Source: a virus
Strand: one strand, 5' to 3'
Length of the DNA stretch: 41,851 bases
Virus record (IMG/VR): IMGVR_UViG_3300025151_000090
Span: 1-41,851 of that record
Below, in pieces: positions 5,827 to 14,021 of the stretch (position 1 is its first letter; each line of letters opens with the position of its first letter). The position numbers and the translations under genes are program-made. The notes under the pieces are model-generated. The model did not search any database. It worked only from the letters and a program-made list of their open reading frames with translations, and was not told where the DNA came from.

Positions 5827-8800
5827 TTAAGATAAGAGTTTAAATGCGTGCTTGATGGACCTTGTTGAAAAGCCCCAGTTTGGGCAATGCGAAAGCCTTG
5901 CCGCATAAGGTCGGTTCAAGTGCACAACATCATTTTCTTTAACAGCCCAGCATTTAATCGAGACCATTTCACTATTGCTGTCCGTCACATCAACAATCCA
6001 ATAAGGCTTTCCTTTCTTGGTTTTTCGTTCTGTGATCTTGCGAGGGATAAACCAACACACAATAAGTTCTGGATCAAACTCTGAGATAGGTGGAACACCT
6101 TGATCTTGTAGATCTTGGATCAGATCAGCATCAACAACAAGAGACATTGGGAATACGCCGGTTAGATCTGTTAGATATTCGATTCTTTCAATGTCTGAGA
6201 AGTCCCCTTCTGGGGCGTATTGCTTAATGTTCTCGGCAAGTTTGTCGTGGGACTTTTGGATCTTCTTGTAGATCTTTGGTCGATCAACACACACCGCAGA
6301 CCAGAAGTGCTTCAAACCTGTGAAGCGTTCATCAACAAGCGAGTTAAGAGCCTGTGCTCGGCAAAGAACATCAAGTGCTTTCTTGTTCAACTTTGAGTAT
6401 GAAATGTTTTCAGAGAAAAGCAAGTCCTCAACTTTGTGGAAAGGCCTGTTGGCCATAATCTCATCAATCGCAGCATCACCAAGGCCCTTGATTGAAGAAA
6501 GGGGTTGGTAAAGAGTTTCACCATCCTCAGAGATTTCCCAGCGGCGACCAGAAGAGTTAATGTTGATTTTCTCTACATTGAACCCTGCTCCTTTTGCTGT
6601 TGCAATCGCCGCCTCCTTCTTCGCATCCGGCTCCGCATCGAGGAACGCAGCCATCCATTCGGATGGAAAGTACTTATAAAGCCAAGCACACTGATAGCTA
6701 ATAATAGAATAACAGACAGCGTGAGACTTATTAAAACCGTAACCAGAGAAGTACTCAAACTTTCTCCAAAGTTCTTTACCTCCTTTGTAGCCTTTTTCAT
6801 AACAACCCTCCAAAAACTTTTGTCTAATGTCTTCTTTTTGTCGCAACTTCTTCTCGGAAAGACCCTTCTTTGTTAGAAGTTTCCTAAGTTTGTTTCCATC
6901 ATCAAGTGTAAGGTCTTTGCCTAGTTCAGCCGCCAACTGAGCGATTTGCTCTTGGAAAATCATAAAGCCGTATGTTGGCTCCAAGATCTCACGAATGATC
7001 GGGTGATCATACTTAATGTATTGAGGGCTGTCCTTTGCTTCAATGTAATCCTTGTCGACGCCAGCCGAAAGAGGCCCTGGGCGGTAAATCGAAGTTACAG
7101 CAGATAAATCAATGATCGACTCTACTTTTGAGTTGGAGCAAAGTTTTTGCGCACCTTCATTCGCAAACTGGAAAATGCCTGCCCACTTGCCTGCTTGGAA
7201 AATGTCCTTATACACTTTTTGATCTTCCAAATCAATCACGTCAGGGTGGAGGTTTTGTTCGTAGAAGTCCCTGATCTGATCGAACGATGGGTTTTCGATT
7301 CCGTGGTGCCTTCTAAGAATGTGGTAGATTGCTCCCTCCATAATGGCAAGCGTGGTCAAGCCAAGAACATCAAACTTAATAAAGCCAAGAGGCTCCAAAT
7401 GTCGAACGTTTTGACCTTCCGACCAGGGCGTTTGAACAACGCCCCCCGAAGCAATAAGAGGCATGTGCTTTTTCAGGTCGTCGCCAACAACAACACCGCC
7501 AGCATGACGAGAAACAGAACGCACTTGACCCAACAGCGCTTCCAAGTGAGCCCCAACTTGGGGATACTGAGCGAGGAAGTTTTGAAGGCTCTCAGAGTAT
7601 CTAAGAGTTTCTTCATAAGTTGGAACATACATACCTGCCGTAATGCCGTGCTCTGCTTTGGCAAGGGGTGTTGCTTCTTTGATCATAACAGAAGTTACTT
7701 TGTTTGCTTCTGTATAAGGAATACCATAGAACTTTGCAACGTCCTTGATAAGAGAGCGCAACTTAAGTGTGTTGTAGTTTGAGATTGGAACAACTGAATC
7801 TTCACCCCACTCCTCAGCCAGCACTTCTTTAAGTTCCATGTTTCTGGAAACATCAAAGTCAATGTCTGGATAGTCGGTTGCATCTTTCGTCATGAAACGA
7901 GAGAAAAGAAGGCCGTGCTTGATTGGATCAACTTGTGTAATCTTCAAGATGTAAGCCAAAAGAGAGCCTGCTGCGGAGCCACGGCCTGGGCCTGATAGCA
8001 TCATTTCATTTGCTTTATCTGCAATGGCTTTCATTGTAAGGAAATACTTTGCGAAGCCTCTATCTTTGATTACTTCGAGTTCTTCACGAAGTCTTTGAAT
8101 GTATTCTTCGTTCTCGGTGAAGCCAAACTCTTTCATTCCTTCAATCGAAAGTTTGACAAGTTGGCTTTCTGCTGTTTCTCCATCGGGAACAACAAAATCA
8201 GGAAGCCGGACAGTTGCGTCAGGCTCAAAGTCTTCGATAAGGCTGTGGGCAATCCAGTGGGTGCGCTCAATGCTTTCTCGGACTAGATCATCATCGTATG
8301 TGCTGTTTGTTTGCTTTGAATAAGAAACATAAGAATCCCACATTTGATCCCCGTTCTTTGGATAAAGTTCATAGCCAACTTCTTCAATGCTCTCGGGAAG
8401 AGATCCATCTTGGTCTTTCTTGTTCATCCAGCCAAGTTTCTTGTAGAGAATGCGGTCCTTCCAAAGTTCAGGGCGAGGATAGTGGGCATCAGCCGCAGAC
8501 ACAAGAGGAACGTCAAGGCGCTTTGAAACCTCAACAACGATTTGATTTAGACGGTGCTGCTCTGGAATGGAGTTCCATTGCAGTTCCAAAAAGAAGCGGT
8601 CTTCAAAAATGTCAAGCATTAGTTTAGTTTGCTTTACTGCTTCTTCAATGATTTCTTCGTCAGTTTGATCAAACATCTCCCACATAATCTTGGCGATAAA
8701 GCCACCAAGGCAAGCGGAAGTTGCAATCACCCCCTCAGAGTGCTCACGCAGCATTTCATAATCCACACGAGGAAAGCGATAATAGTTATCGCCTTGGTGA

Positions 8801-9252
8801 GATTTTGAAACAAGCGAGAAAAGATTGTTTAGGCCGGTTTGATTTTGAGCAAGCAAAACCAAGTGGCGGCGGTGGTTGATTGCAGAGTTCCTGGAACGGG
8901 TTGCGCCCTCGTCCTCAATGGACATTCCTTCGTTCTTTGCAAGTTCTTTTGCTCGCTTCTTGTCTTCTTCAATGCGGGCTTTTTCTTCTTTCCATTCTTT
9001 GATGGACGGGTGGAAATAAGCTTCCACACCATAGACTGCCTTGAAGTTCTTTCCTTCGGACTTCATTTTCTTCCAGTGAAGATACTGATAAGAAAGGCCG
9101 TTCATGTTTCCATGATCGGTTAGTGCAATGGCATCGCACCCATTGCTGTGTGCGAAATCCATATGTTCGTCGGGAAAACCAATAGCGTCGAATGGCGATC
9201 CAACGCAAGAGTGCCCGTGTAGATTTACAAATTTAAGTTTTGGTTGTTCCAT
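5827..9252 (-). CDS. dnaE: DNA polymerase III alpha subunit (family C replicative polymerase)
   Basis: An 1141-residue protein with AAGGAGGAAC before its ATG. The N-terminal PHP domain shows LHGHS (11-15) and LTDHGN (44-49), then YGVEAYF and RRHLVLLAQ; the metal ligands look kept. The polymerase core has GPGRGSAAGSLLAY (421-434), PDIDFD (462-467, catalytic D463 and D465), SRHAGGVVV (581-589) and KFDVLGL with D628 as the third carboxylate. A C-terminal OB-like segment (WIVDVTDSNSEM...IKCWA) follows, and the protein ends early, without a tau-binding tail, as in short bacterial DnaE. No 3'-5' exonuclease motif is seen. It should extend primers for phage DNA synthesis, yet the phage also carries a family A polymerase. 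T4 relatives usually use family B, so this gene is probably acquired. Confidence 0.97.
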   Translation of the reverse strand: MEQPKLKFVNLHGHSCVGSPFDAIGFPDEHMDFAHSNGCDAIALTDHGNMNGLSYQYLHWKKMKSEGKNFKAVYGVEAYFHPSIKEWKEEKARIEEDKKRAKELAKNEGMSIEDEGATRSRNSAINHRRHLVLLAQNQTGLNNLFSLVSKSHQGDNYYRFPRVDYEMLREHSEGVIATSACLGGFIAKIMWEMFDQTDEEIIEEAVKQTKLMLDIFEDRFFLELQWNSIPEQHRLNQIVVEVSKRLDVPLVSAADAHYPRPELWKDRILYKKLGWMNKKDQDGSLPESIEEVGYELYPKNGDQMWDSYVSYSKQTNSTYDDDLVRESIERTHWIAHSLIEDFEPDATVRLPDFVVPDGETAESQLVKLSIEGMKEFGFTENEEYIQRLREELEVIKDRGFAKYFLTMKAIADKANEMMLSGPGRGSAAGSLLAYILKITQVDPIKHGLLFSRFMTKDATDYPDIDFDVSRNMELKEVLAEEWGEDSVVPISNYNTLKLRSLIKDVAKFYGIPYTEANKVTSVMIKEATPLAKAEHGITAGMYVPTYEETLRYSESLQNFLAQYPQVGAHLEALLGQVRSVSRHAGGVVVGDDLKKHMPLIASGGVVQTPWSEGQNVRHLEPLGFIKFDVLGLTTLAIMEGAIYHILRRHHGIENPSFDQIRDFYEQNLHPDVIDLEDQKVYKDIFQAGKWAGIFQFANEGAQKLCSNSKVESIIDLSAVTSIYRPGPLSAGVDKDYIEAKDSPQYIKYDHPIIREILEPTYGFMIFQEQIAQLAAELGKDLTLDDGNKLRKLLTKKGLSEKKLRQKEDIRQKFLEGCYEKGYKGGKELWRKFEYFSGYGFNKSHAVCYSIISYQCAWLYKYFPSEWMAAFLDAEPDAKKEAAIATAKGAGFNVEKININSSGRRWEISEDGETLYQPLSSIKGLGDAAIDEIMANRPFHKVEDLLFSENISYSKLNKKALDVLCRAQALNSLVDERFTGLKHFWSAVCVDRPKIYKKIQKSHDKLAENIKQYAPEGDFSDIERIEYLTDLTGVFPMSLVVDADLIQDLQDQGVPPISEFDPELIVCWFIPRKITERKTKKGKPYWIVDVTDSNSEMVSIKCWAVKENDVVHLNRPYAARLSHCPNWGFSTRSIKHAFKLLS

Positions 9253-9285
9253 GTTCCTCCTTTTATTTTAAAGCTTTATTCTTCG

Positions 9286-10044
9286 CTAGTGGTGAAGGGA
9301 AGATAATTGATACCCATCGACACTCCCATGCTCATCTTCAGCTAACACGCCGGTCAGTGCGTGGATCATTCTTATTGCTTTATTGTCTCCTGTTTCAGCG
9401 TATCGATTAAGCAGGTCTTTGCAGTAGGAGCTGTCCTTTTCTCTATTGAGACGATCGCAGTTGGCGCTTGCGCTGTTAGCCGGCTGGGCTTTTTTTTGGA
9501 CACCTTCATAGTTTGGACCTAAACATTCGCCTGTTTTTGTGTCCTTCCAAGAACGCTCTGCAAGGTCGCCGTTTTGATACTTAAGATGATTAGGATCGCC
9601 ATTTTTAAGCTTCAACCATTCACCTCTTTTCTTGTATTTTTCCTCAATGATGTTTTCGCCTTCATCAAAGAAGATATGCGCAGGAGAGTTATTAAAACTA
9701 TGGATTTTCCCCAAATAATGGAATCTTTTTTCCATCAAGGCGCCAGTTTTTTTATTTAATTTTTCATAAGATGCGAACTGCCCCTGGTGGGAGTCCATGA
9801 CCCACTCGCCATTCTTGTTCTCGGTTGTAATTTTATACTCAACAGTTTCCTTGTTGGTTTTCACTTCCTTACGATAGCCCTCTGGGATCCCTTTTTGCTC
9901 GTAGGGCATGCACTGCCTCCATCTAGGGAAGGGGTTAGCAGCTTTTTCTTTTTTATTATTTTTATTTTGTTTTTTCATAGTATCCTCTTTTTTAAGTTTG
10001 TTTTTATTTCTCTCCCAAAGCTTAATTCTCTCTTTGTCTGTCAT
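9286..10044 (-). CDS. Hypothetical protein with degenerate HREDGPA-type repeat
   Basis: About 252 residues from the ATG at 10044, which follows AAGGAGAGGC; an ATG at 10068 and one at 9978 (with AGAGGAT) are alternatives. The N-terminus is very Lys/Asn rich. Around the middle, GKIHSFNNSPAHIFFDEGENI followed by GEW matches the spacing of the neighbouring 'G..HREDGPA.....G...W' repeats but is worn. The C-terminus (KDSSYCKDLLNRYAETG...) is helical. It ends 33 nt before dnaE and probably shares its transcript. Its role is unknown. Confidence 0.65.
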   Translation of the reverse strand: MTDKERIKLWERNKNKLKKEDTMKKQNKNNKKEKAANPFPRWRQCMPYEQKGIPEGYRKEVKTNKETVEYKITTENKNGEWVMDSHQGQFASYEKLNKKTGALMEKRFHYLGKIHSFNNSPAHIFFDEGENIIEEKYKKRGEWLKLKNGDPNHLKYQNGDLAERSWKDTKTGECLGPNYEGVQKKAQPANSASANCDRLNREKDSSYCKDLLNRYAETGDNKAIRMIHALTGVLAEDEHGSVDGYQLSSLHH

Positions 10045-10060
10045 GCCTCTCCTTGTTCTT

Positions 10061-10354
10061 TCATGCATCAAACCTCAGTTCGTTTGCTTCTTCGTCGTAA
10101 TAACAGAATACCCCACGGGATAGCCAAAGATCGACGATTTGTTCAGGGTCGACTTTTTCACCGTGGAGCCACCATCCTTTGTCTCCGTTTGCCCATTCAA
10201 TAGCCGGGCCATCTTCACGGTGTCTCTTTCCGTGAAAATACCATTGCTTGGTCCCATCTGCGTTCTCAATGGCCGGGCCGTTTTCACGGTGAAAATTCCC
10301 ATCTTTGAGCCATTGTTTGTCTCCATCGATTTCGTGTGTGGGTTTATCGCTCAT
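10061..10354 (-). CDS. HREDGPA-repeat protein, 97 residues
   Basis: The start ATG overlaps the preceding TAA by one base, with GAGG upstream. Two copies of a roughly 23-residue repeat are present (HRENGPAIENADGTKQWYFHG and HREDGPAIEWANGDKGWWLHG), then a shared tail LSRGVFCYYDEEANELRF. The repeat has the G/W/aromatic spacing of MORN-variant (YwqK-like) beta hairpins. Such repeats occur in phages and giant viruses without a firm function. It is one of four or five related genes in tandem, so local duplication is clear. Confidence 0.75.
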   Translation of the reverse strand: MSDKPTHEIDGDKQWLKDGNFHRENGPAIENADGTKQWYFHGKRHREDGPAIEWANGDKGWWLHGEKVDPEQIVDLWLSRGVFCYYDEEANELRFDA

Positions 10355-10650
10355 TATTCAAACCTCAGTTCATCTGCTTCTTCATCGTAATAACAGAATA
10401 CCCCACGGGATAGTTGGAGATTCACGAGGGTCTCGGGGTGGACCACTTCATCGTGGAGATACCATCGTTTGCTTCCGTCGTGATACTCAATAGCCGGGCC
10501 ATCTTCACGGTGGCGTTTTCCGTTGAGAAACCATCCTTTGCGTCCGTGTGTATATTCAATGGCTGGGCCATCTTCACGGTGCCTCTTTCCGTGAAGATAC
10601 CATTCTTTGTGTCCCCATTTATTTACTTTACATTGGGGCTGTTCTTTCAT
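10354..10650 (-). CDS. HREDGPA-repeat protein, 98 residues
   Basis: It begins MKEQPQCKVNKWGHKEWYLHG, very like its paralogue at 10871, and carries two full repeats (HREDGPAIEYTHGRKGWFLNG and HREDGPAIEYHDGSKRWYLHD) and the tail CYYDEEADELRFE. The ATG overlaps the previous stop in ATGA. The single Cys near the N-terminus and the Cys-Tyr-Tyr in the tail are kept in the paralogues, so they may matter structurally. Function unknown. Confidence 0.75.
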   Translation of the reverse strand: MKEQPQCKVNKWGHKEWYLHGKRHREDGPAIEYTHGRKGWFLNGKRHREDGPAIEYHDGSKRWYLHDEVVHPETLVNLQLSRGVFCYYDEEADELRFE

Positions 10651-10871
10651 TCTTCAAACCTCAGTTCGTTTGCCCTTTCCTGTGAAAGGCCGTGGTGAAT
10701 CGCACAGGTGAAGCATGTCAACAGTGCAGCAAATAAAACAAACGCAATAGCCCACAAGGTGAAGAAAGAAAACTTTCCAGCCTTCTGTCTACGCTCGCCC
10801 TCAGGTTCGTAGAACTCGACCTTGGGCGCTAGCAGGACCAAGACCACCAACAGAATCACAAAGAAAATCAT
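10647..10871 (-). CDS. Small membrane protein with a tail shared by the repeat proteins
   Basis: A 74-residue protein with a hydrophobic N-terminal helix (about 2-15, IFFVILLVVLVLLA) and a second at about 36-56 (FTLWAIAFVLFAALLTCF), separated by a charged loop (EPEGERRQKAGK). Its last residues, ANELRFEE, and the DNA coding for them match the ends of the adjacent repeat proteins. It thus looks like a membrane protein gene that recombined into the repeat cluster, keeping the cluster's 3' end. It could be a holin-like or inner-membrane partner, but with no lysis genes nearby I do not claim that. Confidence 0.65.
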   Translation of the reverse strand: MIFFVILLVVLVLLAPKVEFYEPEGERRQKAGKFSFFTLWAIAFVLFAALLTCFTCAIHHGLSQERANELRFEE

Positions 10872-11167
10872 TATTCAAACCTCAGTTCATCTGCTTCTTC
10901 ATCGTAATAACAGAATGTTCCACGGGATAAGTGAAGATCCACTAGGGTTTCAGGGTGGGCTTCTTCACCGTGGAGCCACCATTCTTTACGTCCGTCTGCA
11001 TATTTAAAAGCCGGGCCATCTTCACGGTGCCATTTTCCGTGGAGGAACCATGATTTGCCTCCGCTTGCCAACTCAACAGCCGGGCCACCTTCACGGTGGA
11101 TTTTGTGGTTGAGATACCACCTTTTGTTTCCGTATTCATCTACTTCACATTGGGGTTTTTCTTTCAT
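10871..11167 (-). CDS. HREDGPA-repeat protein, 98 residues
   Basis: A close paralogue of the gene at 10354-10650: MKEKPQCEVDEYGNKRWYLN, two repeats (HREGGPAVELASGGKSWFLHG and HREDGPAFKYADGRKEWWLHG) and the tail GTFCYYDEEADELRFE. Its start overlaps the preceding stop by four bases and its stop touches the start of the membrane protein gene. The two 98-residue genes flank the membrane protein gene, consistent with duplication around it. Confidence 0.75.
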   Translation of the reverse strand: MKEKPQCEVDEYGNKRWYLNHKIHREGGPAVELASGGKSWFLHGKWHREDGPAFKYADGRKEWWLHGEEAHPETLVDLHLSRGTFCYYDEEADELRFE

Positions 11168-12009
11168 TCTTCTCCTTTGAGGATAAAGTTTTTTGCTTCT
11201 GTTCCCGTGGTTAATATCCTGTGCCCTTCCTCAGAGAGGCGCTCGTCACAGAGCCACCATTCTTTTGTTCCGTCTGCGTAGATGACAGCAGGTCCGTCTA
11301 CTCGGTGTCGCATGTTGCAGATCCACCACTCTTTCCAGCCGCTAGGATATTCGATAGCAGGTCCACCTACTCGGTGGTTCTTCCCAAGGAACATCCATTT
11401 CTTGGTGCCATTTGGGGTTATGATGGCTGGCCCTCCGTCTTCTCGGTGGTTCTTGCCGTTGAACCAATACTCTTTGTGGCCACATCCCGTCACGAACGCA
11501 GGAGCGCCTACACGGTGGCATTTCCCGTGACGATACCATGACTTATCTCCATTTGCCCTAATCCAGGCTGGTGCGCCTTCTCGGTGGATTTTCCCGTGGG
11601 CGTAATATATTACGTCTCCATTCACCCCTTCAAACGCAGGCCCATCTTCACGGTGATACTCTCCATCGAGGGTCCACACCTTATCTCCTCGACCGTTTGT
11701 TTTACACTCGGGTTCTCTCTTCGTCTCTGCCTGTTTCTCGCCCGAAGAGCATTTTTGATCCTGATACCAATACGGCCTCCCTGCGGACGGATAAACGAAG
11801 CGCTTGATCTGGTGATCCTCGCATACAGACTCGTCTATAATTTTGCTAGACAAGTCTACCCACTGGACTGTGTATCTAGGTTGTCCGAACTCTGGACCTA
11901 ATGCTGGGTCATCGACATTGATGATGAATCCCCTGCGTGGACAGGCCTTAACTCGCTCGACCACTTCGGTTCCGACCTCATGTGTTTTACATTCAAGTTG
12001 TTTTTTCAT
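11164..12009 (-). CDS. Large HREDGPA-repeat protein, 281 residues
   Basis: The N-terminal third (about 1-100) is unique and beta-rich (RRGFIINVDDPALG, RYTVQWVD, CEDHQIKRF), perhaps an SH3-like barrel. It is followed by six tandem 22-24 residue repeats starting at HREDGPAFEG, HREGAPAWIR, HRVGAPAFVT, HREDGGPAII, HRVGGPAIEY and HRVDGPAVIY, each with 'G...W' in the middle. It ends TEAKNFILKGEE, the same tail as the next upstream gene. The series suggests a solenoid of beta hairpins for binding. It is probably the oldest or most elaborated member of the cluster. Confidence 0.75.
   Translation of the reverse strand: MKKQLECKTHEVGTEVVERVKACPRRGFIINVDDPALGPEFGQPRYTVQWVDLSSKIIDESVCEDHQIKRFVYPSAGRPYWYQDQKCSSGEKQAETKREPECKTNGRGDKVWTLDGEYHREDGPAFEGVNGDVIYYAHGKIHREGAPAWIRANGDKSWYRHGKCHRVGAPAFVTGCGHKEYWFNGKNHREDGGPAIITPNGTKKWMFLGKNHRVGGPAIEYPSGWKEWWICNMRHRVDGPAVIYADGTKEWWLCDERLSEEGHRILTTGTEAKNFILKGEE
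11165..11203 (-). repeat. 39-base direct repeat, copy 1 (gene ends)
   Basis: The 39 bases covering the end of the 281-residue gene, through the start codon of the following gene, are identical to 12007-12045. They encode TEAKNFILKGEE and the ribosome binding site GGAG for the next gene. Repeats at gene ends in this cluster may serve as recombination joints. Confidence 0.85.
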
Positions 12010-12242
12010 TCTTCTCCTTTGAGGATAAAGTTTTTTGCTTCTGTTACGGGCATTCTTGATAAAGCAAAAACAAGTTTGAGTTCTTCATCGTTTGCCAGTT
12101 CTTCTTTTAGTTCTTTAATAAGAGTGCTAATAAGTTTGTTTAAGTTCTTTTTTCTTTCTGTTTTTTTTCTTGGCGCATCCATTGCTTTGCGCAGCGTCTT
12201 AAGATTAATGTCCAAGACGCCCTTGTAGCCGTAGTCCTTCAC
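12006..12242 (-). CDS. Small hypothetical protein, GTG start, first gene of the 12.3 kb unit
   Basis: The frame is open up to 12302, but that start would lie inside the -35 of the promoter. A GTG at 12242 follows GGAGGAG and gives a 78-residue protein (MKDYGYKGVLDINLKTLRKAM...). The middle is a basic helix (PRKKTERKKNLNKLI) followed by an acidic one. The end, TEAKNFILKGEE, is shared with the next gene through the 39-base repeat. Function unknown. Confidence 0.6.
   Translation of the reverse strand: MKDYGYKGVLDINLKTLRKAMDAPRKKTERKKNLNKLISTLIKELKEELANDEELKLVFALSRMPVTEAKNFILKGEE
12007..12045 (-). repeat. 39-base direct repeat, copy 2 (gene ends)
   Basis: Identical partner of 11165-11203, at the end of the 78-residue gene and the start of the 281-residue gene. 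Confidence 0.85.
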
Positions 12243-12272
12243 ACGCTCCTCCGGTTCAGTGGTTCGGCCACC

Positions 12273-12302
12273 ATCATACCACGAGACAACGCCGGGTGTC
12301 AA
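12273..12302 (-). promoter_or_regulatory. Strong sigma70-type promoter with -35 in the loop of a perfect hairpin
   Basis: Minus-strand TTGACA (12297-12302), 18-base spacer, TATGAT (12273-12278) preceded by TGG. The -35 forms most of the loop of a 7-bp perfect inverted repeat (CGCCGGG at 290-296 and CCCGGCG at 304-310). AACTTTCAACC lies at 12323-12333, exactly 20 bases upstream of the -35 and directly after the stop of the gene ending at 12334. It should drive the repeat-protein cluster and dnaE. Confidence 0.85.
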
Positions 12303-12333
12303 GCCCGGCGTGCCCCGTGGAGGGTTGAAAGTT

Positions 12334-13170
12334 CTAGTCCTCGTTTTTTTTGTTGCTTGTCTTGTCCAGCCATACTTTTGGTATAAGCCAGTTTTTCTTT
12401 CTCGTGTCGAAAGTCAAATTGGAAGCAAGGCATTTTTTATAATCTTCAAATGACTTAATAGAATAAAAGTCTTCTATTTCTATTTCTTCGTGCTTGCCTT
12501 TTTTCACGTTGTTAAAAACCCACTTTGTTCCTTCTTCGTAGATTTCTTTTCCTTTCTCGGTATAAAGCCTGCGGAGGCTCCTGCGGGACTGAATGAAGTC
12601 TTCGGCTGTAAAGCAAAAACCCAAAGGAATGTCATCTGTTATGTCTTTTCCTTTGTGTTTTAAAAGAACGTTGTTTCTTCTTATCACATCTCGCTTTGCT
12701 CTTAAAGGTAGAAAATCATAAACCCCAAAAGGTGAAGCAACATACACCTTATCATAAGTTGTCCATTTTGACATAAACTTTGATACATAATAAGAAGAGT
12801 GCGCAGCCCAGATGATTTGCCAGGCAACACTTTCCATTTTCTTTATGTGCATTGAGTTTAAAGGAACATAAAAGATTGGAATGTATCTTTTTAACTTCCA
12901 CCCATTGTTTGTTAAGTGGCGCTCGGCCCACACTGGGTCTAAGGCCACTTCACCTATTCTTTCTTTGGCCAAGGGGATAATGTGGGCATCGCAGCAAATC
13001 CAAATACTAGAACACCCAACAGTTGCACACTCCATTACTGCTCTTTCTAAGAGCGTATAGTCTTGTTCTAGGGGCATAAGGCAGTCATCCCACTCAAATC
13101 CAAAGTTTATTCTTCGGTCAAAAGAAGGAATAACGCCAACCATGTTTATTGTGTCTTGAAGTTCTTTCAT
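12334..13170 (-). CDS. Hypothetical protein, possible nucleotidyltransferase/GT-A-like fold
   Basis: A 278-residue protein whose ATG overlaps the previous stop (ATGA). Near the N-terminus INMVGVIPSFDRRIN, then LMPLEQDYTLLERAVMECATVGCSSIWICCD, follows the order seen in sugar-nucleotidyltransferase-like folds: a strand with a glycine/proline turn, a 'PL....LLERAV..C...GC..I.I' helix and a strand. The exact G-rich nucleotide loop (GxGTR) is absent, so activity is doubtful. The C-terminus is basic (KTSNKKNED). It is paired with the 284-residue gene upstream, suggesting a joint function. Confidence 0.65.
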   Translation of the reverse strand: MKELQDTINMVGVIPSFDRRINFGFEWDDCLMPLEQDYTLLERAVMECATVGCSSIWICCDAHIIPLAKERIGEVALDPVWAERHLTNNGWKLKRYIPIFYVPLNSMHIKKMESVAWQIIWAAHSSYYVSKFMSKWTTYDKVYVASPFGVYDFLPLRAKRDVIRRNNVLLKHKGKDITDDIPLGFCFTAEDFIQSRRSLRRLYTEKGKEIYEEGTKWVFNNVKKGKHEEIEIEDFYSIKSFEDYKKCLASNLTFDTRKKNWLIPKVWLDKTSNKKNED

Positions 13171-14021
13171 AGTGTGGGTAAATCCAATTTAAGTAAATTA
13201 TTATAACAGGCCGATCTATATAAGACGTTTGGGAAAAGGAAATTATTCACATTTTTATAATTTTTTTTCTCCAAAGAGTAAATTTTTCTTTCTTTCGCTC
13301 TTAGGGAGATGCCACGAAAGAGATGCGGCCTGTCTGCTCTTGCGTACCCTGTAATGCCTGCTGCTTTCATTACATCCTGGGCTTTAAACCTAACGGAGTA
13401 ATCGGCATAGCAGTGGCGGTTGATTTGACGGCTGTTTAGATAAGAAATAGCATAAAACTCATTTATGTTTCTTGAGATAATCTCATTAACAAAAAAGTGA
13501 TCTGTTTTTACTCCGTTGCCTGGGTGCCTTAGGGGCTTTACTGCTCTAAGATAGTCAACAACTTTAAATTCTTTTTTATTTTCTATGCTATCGACTTCAA
13601 AAGTGTGATTTTTTATCTGATCAGCATCAAAAACGTGATATTTGTTTGCTTTAACGTAAAAATCAAACTTGTTGCTTGCTATAAGCCTTAGTTTGTCTTC
13701 ATAAATAAACATACCATCGCTGTAAGGGCAGTAAATCTTTGGATAATGCCTTCCGTGGTATAAATGAAGAATACCAAGCAACTCTGAAAGGCCAGAACTC
13801 ATAATCTTCCTTTTATGAGTTTTGTAATTGGCCTCCCAGTAGTCGCTCGGTATACCTACTTTGCTGAAAACTTCTACCCATTTTTCATCATACTCCAATC
13901 TATCGTATGTTTGGAAATCTTCCCAGCGAGTTGAGATAATAGGTAGTTTGTTTTCTAATGCAAAAATCAACGAAGGTATGTTGCCACCTACAACAACCTC
14001 GTCGTATGTGTATTCAATCAT
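13167..14021 (-). CDS. Hypothetical protein with Rossmann-like N-terminus
   Basis: A 284-residue protein starting MIEYTYDEVVVGGNIPSLIFALENKLPIIST. The first strand and 'GGNIPSLIFAL' helix recall the start of a dinucleotide-binding fold, though the loop is not a clear GxGxxG. Later parts are rich in Tyr, His and Lys with no known motif. It begins directly after the thyX stop with no evident Shine-Dalgarno, so it likely depends on translational coupling, and it overlaps the next gene by four bases. Function unknown. Confidence 0.65.
   Translation of the reverse strand: MIEYTYDEVVVGGNIPSLIFALENKLPIISTRWEDFQTYDRLEYDEKWVEVFSKVGIPSDYWEANYKTHKRKIMSSGLSELLGILHLYHGRHYPKIYCPYSDGMFIYEDKLRLIASNKFDFYVKANKYHVFDADQIKNHTFEVDSIENKKEFKVVDYLRAVKPLRHPGNGVKTDHFFVNEIISRNINEFYAISYLNSRQINRHCYADYSVRFKAQDVMKAAGITGYARADRPHLFRGISLRAKERKIYSLEKKNYKNVNNFLFPNVLYRSACYNNLLKLDLPTL

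Noticed and set aside
7147-7782. A 211-codon open frame on the plus strand
   Set aside because: It is a shadow of dnaE, which is confidently coding on the other strand; the product has no recognisable motif and no ribosome binding site context.
5827-9252. DnaE as sign of a bacterial chromosome or prophage island
   Set aside because: It is flanked on both sides by phage-type small genes and shares its promoter cassette with the SSB operon; virion and replication genes run on the same strand without a bacterial boundary.
9253-9285. Short palindrome AAAGCTTT upstream of dnaE as terminator or operator
   Set aside because: It is a weak AT-rich palindrome without T run or GC stem, likely chance.
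10647-10871. Holin assignment for the two-helix membrane protein
   Set aside because: No endolysin, spanin or lysis genes are nearby, and the tail is shared with the repeat proteins, so a lysis role has no support.
12006-12302. Longer start for the small gene at 12006
   Set aside because: The first in-frame start codon would lie in the -35 of the promoter, upstream of the transcript start; the GTG at 12242 with GGAGGAG is more plausible.
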